Source: Streptococcus oralis (GTDB taxonomy: Bacteria; Bacillota; Bacilli; Lactobacillales; Streptococcaceae). From it: a stretch of DNA of 64,000 bases. The translations under genes and the position numbers were made by a program. Below the pieces are notes generated by a model that was not told the origin of the DNA, made no database searches, and worked only from the letters and a program-made list of their open reading frames with translations. Location: contig NZ_RJPK01000001.1 of assembly GCF_003943415.1 (NCBI RefSeq), positions 434,001 to 498,000 of the forward strand, in the 5' to 3' direction. This document shows, piece after piece, positions 28,372-36,376 of this stretch. Numbering within the stretch: position 1 is the stretch's first letter; every line of letters begins with the position of its first letter.

Positions 28372-29832
28372 CTAGTTCTCCTTTCTCTCAATAACGTTGA
28401 TGTGATTGACTTCTGGATCTTCCGTCCCTTGGAGGGAGCAACCACGTTCTTTTGCAAATAGGATATAATCCACAATTTCTCGTGTAATACGTTCACCCGG
28501 TGCTAGGATTGGAATCCCTGGAGGATAACACATGACAAATTCCCCACAGACCAGTCCAACCGACTCATCCAAGGTTAAACTTCTTCTCTCTGAATAGAAG
28601 GCTTCTTGCGGAGACAGCACTAACTCGGGCTGGATATATTCTCCAGCAATCAAATCTTTTCCATCTCTTGAGTAGAGTCTCTTGATGTCCGCCAAAGCAC
28701 CGACTAAACGCTCGATGTCTTGGATGCGGTCACCAATGGAAATGTAGGCCAAGATATTGCCGATATCACCAAACTCAATTTGAATGTCGTATTCATCTCG
28801 CAGGAGATCATAAACCTCGATACCGGTTAAGCCAATACCCTGAGTGTAGACTGACAACTTAGTCACGTCAAAATCACAAACGGAAACATCGTCTATTAAC
28901 TCTTTTGAGTAGGCATAGTAACCTCCGATAGCATTGATTTCACGACGAGCGTACTCGGAGAGCTCAATGACTTTCTCAAAAGACTCTTTTCCACGAAGGG
29001 CTAAGTTGCGACGAGAAATATCCAAACTAGCCATCAACAAGTAAGAGGCAGATGTAGACTGGGTCAGGTTGATGATCTGACGAACGTACTCAGGATTCAT
29101 CTGCGCCCCGATAAGAAGGATGGAACTCTGAGTCAAACTCCCACCAGACTTATGCATAGAGACTGCCGCCATATCAGCACCTGCATCCATAGCAGAAATT
29201 GGAAGTTTATCAGTAAAATGCAGATGAGCTCCATGGGCTTCATCCACTAAAACCATCATGCCAGCTTCATGAGCCATTTCCGTTAAACCCTTGAGGTCTG
29301 AACAAATTCCATAGTAAGTAGGATTGTTAATCAAAATGGCCTTGGCATCTGGATGCTCCTTAATTGCCTGCGCAACACGGTCATTTTCAAGACCTAAAGC
29401 GATGCCGATTTTAGGAACTACACTCATCTCGATATAGATTGGAATGGCACCACATAGAACCAGCGCATTGATAGCAGATTTGTGAACATTTCGCGGCAGA
29501 ATAATCTTATCTCCAGCCTTGCAGGTGGAAAGAATCATGGTTTGAACAGATGATGTTGTTCCACCAATCATGAGAAAGGCATGCGCTGCTCCAAAAGCAT
29601 CCGCAGCCAGCTCCTCTGCATCTCGAATAATCGAAATGGGATGGCCTAGATTATCCAAGGGTTTCATAGAATTGACATCAATGCCAACACATTTTTCTCC
29701 CAACAATTCAACAAGTTCTGGATTTCCCCGTCCGCGTTTATGACCTGGTACATCAAAGGGAACAATCCTTTTCTTTCGTAACTTAATCAGACCTTCATAA
29801 ATAGGGGCCTGGTTCTGATCTAACTTTCTCAA
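28372..29832 (-). CDS. speA: PLP-dependent arginine/lysine decarboxylase, first gene of polyamine operon
   Basis: 486-aa fold-type I decarboxylase of the Orn/Lys/Arg group. The PLP lysine is in AVSMHKSGGSLTQSS, with VDEAHGAHL before it and GTTSSVQTMILSTCK near residue 90; the C-terminal domain ends MCYPPGIPILAPGE. Older annotation calls the pneumococcal version lysine decarboxylase (cad), but with aguA and aguB downstream arginine to agmatine is the sensible reaction. The start is TTG 29832, with AAAGGAG 6 nt before it. It lies 65 nt after the leader terminator. Confidence 0.88.
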   Translation of the reverse strand: MRKLDQNQAPIYEGLIKLRKKRIVPFDVPGHKRGRGNPELVELLGEKCVGIDVNSMKPLDNLGHPISIIRDAEELAADAFGAAHAFLMIGGTTSSVQTMILSTCKAGDKIILPRNVHKSAINALVLCGAIPIYIEMSVVPKIGIALGLENDRVAQAIKEHPDAKAILINNPTYYGICSDLKGLTEMAHEAGMMVLVDEAHGAHLHFTDKLPISAMDAGADMAAVSMHKSGGSLTQSSILLIGAQMNPEYVRQIINLTQSTSASYLLMASLDISRRNLALRGKESFEKVIELSEYARREINAIGGYYAYSKELIDDVSVCDFDVTKLSVYTQGIGLTGIEVYDLLRDEYDIQIEFGDIGNILAYISIGDRIQDIERLVGALADIKRLYSRDGKDLIAGEYIQPELVLSPQEAFYSERRSLTLDESVGLVCGEFVMCYPPGIPILAPGERITREIVDYILFAKERGCSLQGTEDPEVNHINVIERKEN

Positions 29833-29896
29833 GACATACTCCTTTACCGTATTTTTAGCACCTCAACAAGATGAGGGCGACCAAAGGTTGACTTAT

Positions 29897-29924
29897 GAAA
29901 AAAGAGCAGGTTTTCACCTGCTCT
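29897..29924 (-). terminator. Intrinsic terminator upstream of speA
   Basis: Minus strand AGAGCAGG, loop TGAAAA, CCTGCTCT, then TTTTTT. Perfect 8-bp stem. It lies between the leader promoter and speA, so readthrough would be needed for operon expression from that promoter. Confidence 0.85.
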
Positions 29925-30224
29925 GCAATCTTCTGACGTTTTTATTTTGGTTTCTGTTGAGTATGTCTGTTCCCGATGTTTCCTAACTCTCTAGTAGCAA
30001 ATATTACGTACTTTATTGATCGTTTCACAAGATGACGTGTGCTTTCACCACACTAAAATTTATGAATTAGGACAAGCGTCCTAACATCAACTTATAAAAG
30101 TAGGCTTTTAACCCTATCAATAATGTGGCTTTTCAACCACGCTTCGGCATTCAACCCTGCCTGTCCGTAGGCATTTTTTACTCGGGTTTATATTTGCTAG
30201 AAAACATCATCTCATTTTCTAAGC
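29897..30224 (-). ncRNA. Unrecognised structured RNA or attenuated leader of the polyamine operon
   Basis: The 547-bp gap between speA and the 103-aa gene holds a transcription unit with no convincing protein. From a good promoter, about 328 nt run to an intrinsic terminator in front of speA. Hairpins seen (plus-strand spans): 30198-30221, 30153-30188 (an AACCC/GGGTT stem around GCCT/AGGC), 30125-30140, 30101-30116, 30067-30084 (perfect TTAGGAC/GTCCTAA) and 30037-30053 (GTGTG/CACAC). Several loops carry GAAA or AAAA. It lacks tmRNA, RNase P and lysine-riboswitch landmarks. It could be a standalone sRNA or a riboregulator of the operon. Confidence 0.6.
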
Positions 30225-30230
30225 CTTATA

Positions 30231-30259
30231 ACTATATCATGTTTACAAGAGCTTGTAAA
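30231..30259 (-). promoter_or_regulatory. Promoter of the polyamine leader RNA, with palindromic operator
   Basis: Minus strand TTTACA (30254-30259), 17 nt, TATAGT (30231-30236). An inverted repeat TTTACAAG-AG-CTTGTAAA (30242-30259, 8-bp perfect arms) covers the -35 and spacer, so a repressor site is likely. Confidence 0.7.
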
Positions 30260-30344
30260 GTACTTTTTTTAAATTTTCTTAAATTTTGTTCGCGAATAGT
30301 TAAATTACTACCCAAAAGTTAAAGTCCAATCAACTAAAAACGAT

Positions 30345-30371
30345 TAAAAAAGGAACTAATTTTTAGTTCCT
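30345..30371 (-). terminator. Intrinsic terminator after the 103-aa gene
   Basis: Minus strand AGGAACTA, loop AAAAT, TAGTTCCT, then TTTTTT. It isolates the 103-aa gene from the leader RNA promoter. Confidence 0.85.
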
Positions 30372-30378
30372 CTCAAAA

Positions 30379-30690
30379 TTATTTAATCTTGTGCTTATTC
30401 ATTTTTTCTTGGAAAATATCTGTAATAATTTGGCGCAATTCTTCACGCTCTTTTTCAGGGATTTCACCACTTCTATTGGCAACTGCGTAGAGCTCTGGAT
30501 GTTCGATAGAAATACGCTTTATTGTTCGAGTTGTAGCGTGTTTTCGCACGAAAAAAGGAATGCGTTTGATCCATTCCTGAGGTACTAGGGCAAGGATTTT
30601 CGCAGCGGTTTCCTTATCGCTAATTTCAGAAGTTGTCAGTCCCTGCTTTATCATGTCCTGTTCTTTTTCAGTAAAATCTTTTAATTCCAT
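30379..30690 (-). CDS. Small conserved-looking hypothetical protein
   Basis: 103 aa, hydrophilic, basic C-terminus, no membrane segment, not recognised. It begins MELKDFTEKEQDMIKQG with a GGAGAGGG-type ribosome binding site, is helix-rich (QEWIKRIPFFVRKHATTRTIKRI), and ends in a Lys-rich tail. Single-gene unit: terminator directly after, and 140 bp of non-coding sequence before. Function unknown. Confidence 0.65.
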   Translation of the reverse strand: MELKDFTEKEQDMIKQGLTTSEISDKETAAKILALVPQEWIKRIPFFVRKHATTRTIKRISIEHPELYAVANRSGEIPEKEREELRQIITDIFQEKMNKHKIK

Positions 30691-30833
30691 TATCCCTCTC
30701 CTATCTAGAAATCACTCTATACTAAATTATATACCAATATTAGAGAAACTACAAATAATAAACTTTGTAAAATATGCGCAATGATGAGATTTCATCGTTT
30801 AGTCAACTAGTGAAATCAAAAAGCACTAAAAAG

Positions 30834-32627
30834 CTAAAAATATTTTTTGGCATCCTCTAAGAGCCTTGAAAAATCACTTAAAAAAATTTTTTCAAATTCG
30901 TCATATTTTTGGAGATTCTGTCGTAACATTTTAGCTTTAAAATGTTTATATGTGTTTCTATTAATCTTTCCTATTAGTTTCTTATTAACATAGATTTGTA
31001 TACCATCATTATTTATATTTCCATAAGTATCACCCGATATATAAATTGAGTTCGATTTATTATTTTGAGAGTAAATATTTAATCCTTGTCCTTTTCCTTG
31101 TGTTAATCGAACTATATTATATTCATTAGCTATCTTTATAAAATCTAATGAAATTGGCATTTCGCGTTCTTCCTTCTTCTCTTTTCCAAAATACTCTGGT
31201 TTCGAAAGATCGAAATGATTAGTATTAACCAGTGTATTAAATAATTTGCGAATAACGAATTGAACATCTTCATTCGGTGAATGATTTTGAGTTGAGGTTT
31301 TATTTATATCTATATCGAAGTTTCCGGTTGAAATTGTATTTGAAAAGCTCATTCTTTTCATCAAATTTTCGAATTCTTCAACTTCTAGTTTATCAACATT
31401 ATATTTAAGCAATAATTTCAAAGTATTAAAAAATTTTCTGAAAGATTCTAACTCCTTTTGGTTTTTAAAACTAAAGATACCATAGCGAGACACGAGGGAA
31501 TTATAATCAGCATCGTCAGGTATTTCAAATGAATTTTCAAGTAAATCAATGAGAAAATATTTAGTTTCTTCAGAATCTTCGGGACTGTTATTATATGAAG
31601 TTAATAAATAGTTATAAGCTTCATCAAATCGTAATTGAAAACATACTGTAGCTATGATTAGTAATTTATCATCATTTTCTAACTCATTATTTGGGTTTAT
31701 AATATGCATTAAAAGACTGACAGAATTGAATAATCTGTTAACACTGCGAGGATTATTTCCGATTGAGTCTCTAATTAATTGAGTTACATTCTTTGTAACG
31801 TCATCATTAAAATAAAAATTAAGTTTTTCCAAAGAGACATTAACAAAGTTCTCCATATGATAATTTGCAACAGGTACAGTAAAAGGTACTTGAATTATTT
31901 TCTCAAAAAAAGCTTTTCCCTTTTCGTTGTCCAAATCATCACCATACTTACTTTTTGTTCCTCTTAAAACAACATTATAATCAATAGCTAAAACAAAGAC
32001 ACAATTTCTGCAATCTAAGAAAAGTTTTAAAATTTCTAAGAATTCAATCGCTTTTTTGGGGACTAATCTGTCAAGGTCATCAATGAAAATTACTATCTTT
32101 TCATAATTATTTTCTTTGATAGAGTCATCAATGATACTTTGTAGATTTTGTTTCAGATTTTTTAAATTATTAGCTTTTTCTTCATTGCTTATTAATTTTA
32201 GAAGTTGATCATTAATTTTTTCAATGTTTAAGAGACCAAAATCTAGTTTAAGATATTCCATACCTTTTGTAATAACTGCCAAAGATTTTTTAAAGTTCTC
32301 TCTTTTATTTACATCCGTTACTTCTAATTCATCAATTAAATCTGTAATTAACGTGACTGCTAAATTCTTATCCATATCAAATTGTGAATATTGCCAAGTA
32401 TTAAAAAATATTGTTTTAATTTTTCTTTTTGAATTACTTGACGATTTTTCTTTAAGTTTTTCCTCAACTTGATACATAATACTGGTTTTTCCGGTCCCCC
32501 AATCGCCTTGAATAGCTAGTGTTAAAGGAGTCTCGCATCCAGTAATAAAGTTTGATAATCCAAGAATATACTCGTCAATCATAAATTCGTCTTTTACAGT
32601 TGGAATATCAGAAAATGAATTGTACAT
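30834..32627 (-). CDS. KAP-family P-loop NTPase
   Basis: 597-aa predicted ATPase of the KAP group (STAND/AAA-related; includes phage-exclusion PifA and Kidins220). Walker A is in AIQGDWGTGKTSIMYQ (about residues 43-58), followed by TIFFNTWQYSQFD, Walker B KIVIFIDDLDRLVP and FVLAIDYNVV, the KAP hallmarks. The usual transmembrane insertions are not obvious, so it looks soluble. The C-terminal 150 residues are unknown. Start at ATG 32627 with AAAGGAAA upstream; an earlier TTG would cover that site. Much more AT-rich than its neighbours, a sign of acquisition. An antiphage role is only a family-based possibility. Confidence 0.85.
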   Translation of the reverse strand: MYNSFSDIPTVKDEFMIDEYILGLSNFITGCETPLTLAIQGDWGTGKTSIMYQVEEKLKEKSSSNSKRKIKTIFFNTWQYSQFDMDKNLAVTLITDLIDELEVTDVNKRENFKKSLAVITKGMEYLKLDFGLLNIEKINDQLLKLISNEEKANNLKNLKQNLQSIIDDSIKENNYEKIVIFIDDLDRLVPKKAIEFLEILKLFLDCRNCVFVLAIDYNVVLRGTKSKYGDDLDNEKGKAFFEKIIQVPFTVPVANYHMENFVNVSLEKLNFYFNDDVTKNVTQLIRDSIGNNPRSVNRLFNSVSLLMHIINPNNELENDDKLLIIATVCFQLRFDEAYNYLLTSYNNSPEDSEETKYFLIDLLENSFEIPDDADYNSLVSRYGIFSFKNQKELESFRKFFNTLKLLLKYNVDKLEVEEFENLMKRMSFSNTISTGNFDIDINKTSTQNHSPNEDVQFVIRKLFNTLVNTNHFDLSKPEYFGKEKKEEREMPISLDFIKIANEYNIVRLTQGKGQGLNIYSQNNKSNSIYISGDTYGNINNDGIQIYVNKKLIGKINRNTYKHFKAKMLRQNLQKYDEFEKIFLSDFSRLLEDAKKYF

Positions 32628-32654
32628 ATAATTTCCTTTCAAAATATTTTATAT

Positions 32655-32684
32655 AGAATATGCTAAATTAAGAATAACACTCAA
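32655..32684 (-). promoter_or_regulatory. Possible promoter of the KAP NTPase gene
   Basis: Minus strand TTGAGT (32679-32684), 18 nt, TATTCT (32655-32660). The AT-rich setting makes chance matches likely. Confidence 0.35.
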
Positions 32685-32870
32685 TTTATACTATGTTAAT
32701 GACACTTAATATTAAGGTTTTTAAAAGCAATTGTTCTTGTAGATATGTCACAAAAAATTCTAATCCTCATCTTCTGTCGCTTCACAGACGAATGTTTACA
32801 GTCAAGAATTCGATAAGAATAAGAACTAAAACGCTATTACTGTCCCCATATTGCTTCTCGCTTGCCTACC

Positions 32871-33746
32871 TTAATATCCTTCAACCCACTTATCATTATC
32901 CATGATGAAAGGCTTAGCTAGTCCGTCACCTGTGTAATCCGCATACTTGGTAGCCAAATATTTGTAACAATCTTCCTTACTCGCAAACTTAATAGCTTGA
33001 TAAGGCTCTTCAAAAGTCAGTTTCTCTACAAATAAGAAACCATCATCAGTTGGAACTAAAACACCAACGTGTCCGACAAAAAGATACTCTCCGTCCAAAT
33101 TATCATGCAAAACAACTGACAGCATTCGAGCCTTGTCATTGAATTGAAACTGGGAGAAGAATTTCTCCATCTTCTGCGCGTGAATTTTTACATCCGTCAT
33201 TGCTTCCGTCTTCACCCTAGAAAATAGAATATCAAACTCTTCCTTATCTTTCGCATCAAATACCTTTCCCTTATCGATAGCGTCGTTATCCACGAAAAGA
33301 AGCTGATCATTCTTTTCAATTTTTGGAATCGTAACTGAATTTTTCAAGAGCGCATAGCTATTAATACGGCAGTTGGTCCCGACAAAGTCCCCCTTTTTTT
33401 GATTCCAGAGATTGCTGATTTTCTCAACATCGTATTCCGTTTTTGTAAAGGAGGCAAAATCACCACTTAAGCCAGTGGAGCCGACAGTCGCATTATAGTC
33501 TGTAACAAGATTGAAAAATGCATCAACACTATTTGTATCCAAATGAGCTGATAAGAGAGATTTGACCTCTTCGGTACTTACCTGATTGTTTAGATTGGTA
33601 TATGAAGCTATCCAAGGAACTTTATCTGAACTGGTCTGTGCCTGATTTGCAGCTTCAGTGCTCGTATTATTTTGGTGACAAACAATGAGTCCAAGTAATA
33701 AGGGTAAACACATTCCCAAAACTACTACTTTTCTCGTTCGTTTCAT
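32871..33746 (-). CDS. Secreted DUF4300-family protein
   Basis: 291 aa. Basic start and a hydrophobic stretch (VVVLGMCLPLLLGLIVC) form a signal sequence; the LIVC could be a poor lipobox, so anchoring is uncertain. The rest matches the DUF4300 family as I remember it, including FVGTNCRINSYALLKN and a late GHVGVLVPTDDGFLFVEKLTFEEPYQAIKF, which suggests a papain-like or NlpC-like Cys...His arrangement, though this is not established. Single gene. Confidence 0.75.
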   Translation of the reverse strand: MKRTRKVVVLGMCLPLLLGLIVCHQNNTSTEAANQAQTSSDKVPWIASYTNLNNQVSTEEVKSLLSAHLDTNSVDAFFNLVTDYNATVGSTGLSGDFASFTKTEYDVEKISNLWNQKKGDFVGTNCRINSYALLKNSVTIPKIEKNDQLLFVDNDAIDKGKVFDAKDKEEFDILFSRVKTEAMTDVKIHAQKMEKFFSQFQFNDKARMLSVVLHDNLDGEYLFVGHVGVLVPTDDGFLFVEKLTFEEPYQAIKFASKEDCYKYLATKYADYTGDGLAKPFIMDNDKWVEGY

Positions 33747-33902
33747 GCAATTCTCCTTCTAGACTACAAGTCTTTATTTCTTTGTAGACACTCTTCACTA
33801 ATCACTCATTTAGGAATCTGTGACCTAGCTTTATTATACTACATCAGTCAAAAAAAGACTGCACGAATCACCCATTCATCACAGCATTTTTAATCCTATT
33901 TT

Positions 33903-35675
33903 TTATTGAATGACGAAACCTTTAGGCAAAATCACCAGTTGTTGTTCCAATTCTTGGCAATGGCTGGCTAACGCTACAGAATCACGGTCTACAAGATAGT
34001 TTTCAGTTGATTGGTTAAAAATTGCTCGGAGATTTTGCCCATCATGATTCCATTCCAGAGATAGCACATCTGGCTTGATTTCTTTCAGGCTATATGTTCC
34101 ATGTTGGATAATGTCTGAAACATCCTTGCGAAGCTGAATCAATTTCTTCATGAAATTAAGCATCTCATTACTGTCGGAAACACGTTCCCAAGGCATAGCG
34201 CGACGACAATCTGGGTCTGGCCCTCCGTCTAACTCTAACTCGGTTCCATAGTAGAAACACGGTGTTCCTCTTTGTAAAAAGAGGCAGGCTAGGGCAGACT
34301 TAACAAGTTGGCTATCTCCCTTGGCAGTAGCCAAAATACGCTCCGTATCGTGAGAATCTAGAAGATTAAACATCACTTCCGAAATCTGCTGTCTATAGTA
34401 CATAGATTGGCTATTGATCTCATCGATAAATTGATGAGGTTTCTTAATCCCTCGCAAGAAATAATCCTTGATACTATCAGACAGAGGATAGTTCATGACT
34501 GCGTGAAATTCATCGCCATTTAGCCAAGGCTGAGACGTGTGCCAGACTTCTCCAAGAATATAAAGGTCAGGCTTTTTAGCAAGGACAGCCTTACGGAAAT
34601 CTCGCCAAAATTGGTGGTCGACTTCATTCGCAACATCTAGGCGCCAAGCATCGATATCAAACTCTTCAATCCAGTAGGTCGCAACGCTCAACAAATAGTC
34701 TCTCACTTGAGGATTTGCCGTATTGAGCTTAGGCATATAGCTCTCAAAGGCAAAGGTGTGGTAGGATAGTTCTCTTTTATTAACGAGATTTTCTTTAACG
34801 ACTGGAAAGTCTTGAATATGGAACCAGTCTTTATAAATAGAATCTTCACCATGTTTGAGAACATCCTGCCACTGTGGAGCTTGGTCTCCGATATGGTTGA
34901 AAACAGCGTCCAGCATGATTTTCATGCCTCGCCGATGGGCCTCCTCCACCAGTTTACGGAAGGTTTTCTTGTCTCCAAAATGACGGTCAATTTCGAAATA
35001 GTCCGTCGTATTGTACTTGTGATTGCTTGGGGATTCAAAAATCGGACAGAGATAAAGACCTGTAATACCTAAGTCTTGCAAGTAATCCAGATGGTCAATA
35101 ATCCCTTGTAAATCCCCACCAAAGAAATCGCTCGTCTTTGGTTTGATAGAGGAATCCCAAGCTAGCACCCCTTCTGGAGAAATCACAGGATTCCCATTAG
35201 CAAAGCGTTCTGGGAAAATCTGATACCAAACTGTATCAGCCACCCAGTCAGGAACTTGGCAAGCATCAATCTCATGTATATAAGGGATTTTAAATCCATT
35301 TCCTTCATAATGAAGATTTTCTAGCGTGTTTTCAACACATCCCTTATCGCCATATAAGATACTCTGACCTTGATTATTATCCTTGAGTTCAAAGAGATAC
35401 TGGAGTCGTGCATAGCCAACTGTAATCTCCGATTGCCAATAATCAAACAAAGCATCGGAGGTAACTTTGGTCATCTCCTTGATTGCTTCATAACGCTCCT
35501 CTATAAAGATAAAAGGATCTCCATAATGTAAGTTGATACTTTCGATATCTCCTCTTTTCGTTCGGATACGAATGTGCATTGTCTTATCTTTATAAAGATA
35601 AGCATACTCCGACTCTGGTCTGTGGTAAATGGCTGTTAATTCCACTGTTCTGTCTCCTAGTTTACTTTCATTCAT
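33903..35675 (-). CDS. GH13 alpha-glycosidase (neopullulanase/cyclomaltodextrinase-like)
   Basis: 590-aa cytoplasmic glycoside hydrolase acting on maltodextrins, cyclodextrins or pullulan. It has an N-terminal beta-sandwich (about residues 1-120), then a TIM barrel with the GH13 regions: region I DAVFNH, region II WRLDVANEVD (nucleophile Asp), region III ILGEVWH (acid/base Glu) and region IV LLDSHDTERI (Asp). No signal peptide. I use ATG 35675 (MNESKLGDR); an upstream TTG is also possible, and the ribosome binding site is weak for both. A promoter and a cre-like operator lie just upstream, fitting catabolite control. Confidence 0.9.
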   Translation of the reverse strand: MNESKLGDRTVELTAIYHRPESEYAYLYKDKTMHIRIRTKRGDIESINLHYGDPFIFIEERYEAIKEMTKVTSDALFDYWQSEITVGYARLQYLFELKDNNQGQSILYGDKGCVENTLENLHYEGNGFKIPYIHEIDACQVPDWVADTVWYQIFPERFANGNPVISPEGVLAWDSSIKPKTSDFFGGDLQGIIDHLDYLQDLGITGLYLCPIFESPSNHKYNTTDYFEIDRHFGDKKTFRKLVEEAHRRGMKIMLDAVFNHIGDQAPQWQDVLKHGEDSIYKDWFHIQDFPVVKENLVNKRELSYHTFAFESYMPKLNTANPQVRDYLLSVATYWIEEFDIDAWRLDVANEVDHQFWRDFRKAVLAKKPDLYILGEVWHTSQPWLNGDEFHAVMNYPLSDSIKDYFLRGIKKPHQFIDEINSQSMYYRQQISEVMFNLLDSHDTERILATAKGDSQLVKSALACLFLQRGTPCFYYGTELELDGGPDPDCRRAMPWERVSDSNEMLNFMKKLIQLRKDVSDIIQHGTYSLKEIKPDVLSLEWNHDGQNLRAIFNQSTENYLVDRDSVALASHCQELEQQLVILPKGFVIQ

Positions 35676-35682
35676 CTTATTG

Positions 35683-35738
35683 AGCAAACGTTTTCATAAT
35701 TGTGATTCTAGTATACTACTTTCGTATTTTATTTGCAA
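35683..35738 (-). promoter_or_regulatory. Promoter and cre/MalR-like operator of the GH13 gene
   Basis: Minus strand TTGCAA (35733-35738), 17 nt, TATACT (35710-35715). Just downstream TGAAAACGTTTGCT (35683-35696) is one base off a cre consensus and also resembles MalR operators. Its place after the start point would block transcription when bound. Confidence 0.65.
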
Positions 35739-35821
35739 GGCTTGTCCGTAGTTTCAAGTGGTTTGTTTCTATAAATAAAAAAGCAGACAGTCATACAACT
35801 TACTACTTTTCATATGATAAT

Positions 35822-36313
35822 TTACAAATGTCTTTCCAGCCACTCAATTTTTTTAAAATCCTTATTGTTATTGTGGTCATTTCGATAGGAATCTTGGGAA
35901 GAAGCCTTGTAAATACTTAAAAACTGTTTCAAACTTGGAATGCGAAAAGTGATGTCATCGAGATGGATCAGCTCTATATCCGACTCCGAAACTCCTGCAA
36001 AATCAGGTAAAGAATCGATACTTCCGAATTCAACACTCAGACCATCCTTTTGGAATTCATGCTCATGAATATCTATTAAGGCATAGCCTAAGTGTTTCAT
36101 CACTTTCATTATCTTGTCCCACTCATAAATTCTGAGATGATCAGGTGCTTCCCAACCTCTAGGGTCACCAGGCACATGAATGTCAATGTCAGACGGCCCC
36201 CATTCTTCATTTGAACGGTATTCAAACCCCAAAGACCCCATGAGCGTCGGAGTGATTCCGACTTGGTTTAAATGAGAACAAATTGTTCGAAATTCATCAA
36301 ATAGAGAATTCAT
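35822..36313 (-). CDS. Nucleotidyltransferase-fold-like protein
   Basis: 163 aa from ATG 36313 (ribosome binding site GGAGGAGG). The segment TLMGSLGFEYRSNEEWGPSDIDIHV resembles the GS...D-x-D metal site of polymerase-beta-type NTases, with a possible third acidic residue in LSVEFGSID. Similar proteins are sometimes misannotated as phosphoribosylanthranilate isomerase. It could be a minimal NTase as found in resistance or toxin-antitoxin genes, but no HEPN or other partner is seen nearby. Confidence 0.6.
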   Translation of the reverse strand: MNSLFDEFRTICSHLNQVGITPTLMGSLGFEYRSNEEWGPSDIDIHVPGDPRGWEAPDHLRIYEWDKIMKVMKHLGYALIDIHEHEFQKDGLSVEFGSIDSLPDFAGVSESDIELIHLDDITFRIPSLKQFLSIYKASSQDSYRNDHNNNKDFKKIEWLERHL

Positions 36314-36376
36314 TCCTCCTCCAATCGTTGATATAGAACTTGATTTCATTGTGAAAAATAAACTAATTTTTACCTT

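Noticed and set aside
30092..30210. Mini-ORFs in the leader RNA (10 codons starting MMFSSKY, 30178-30210; 20 codons starting TTG, 30092-30154), considered as a leader peptide
   Set aside because: Weak or badly spaced Shine-Dalgarno sequences and no run of arginine, lysine or other regulatory codons; kept only as a possibility to test.
29897..30224. tmRNA, RNase P RNA, 6S RNA, lysine riboswitch or T-box
   Set aside because: No tRNA-like 3' end or tag reading frame, no conserved RNase P core, ends do not pair as in 6S, and no lysine-riboswitch or T-box consensus stretches seen.
30125..30322. Plus-strand open frame of 65 codons in the speA upstream gap
   Set aside because: No ribosome binding site, crosses the minus-strand promoter and several RNA hairpins; the frame is better explained as opposite-strand noise over a structured RNA.
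32690..32870. Decayed gene between the KAP gene and the DUF4300 gene
   Set aside because: Frames are interrupted every few codons and no motif survives; only an AT-rich gap can be claimed.
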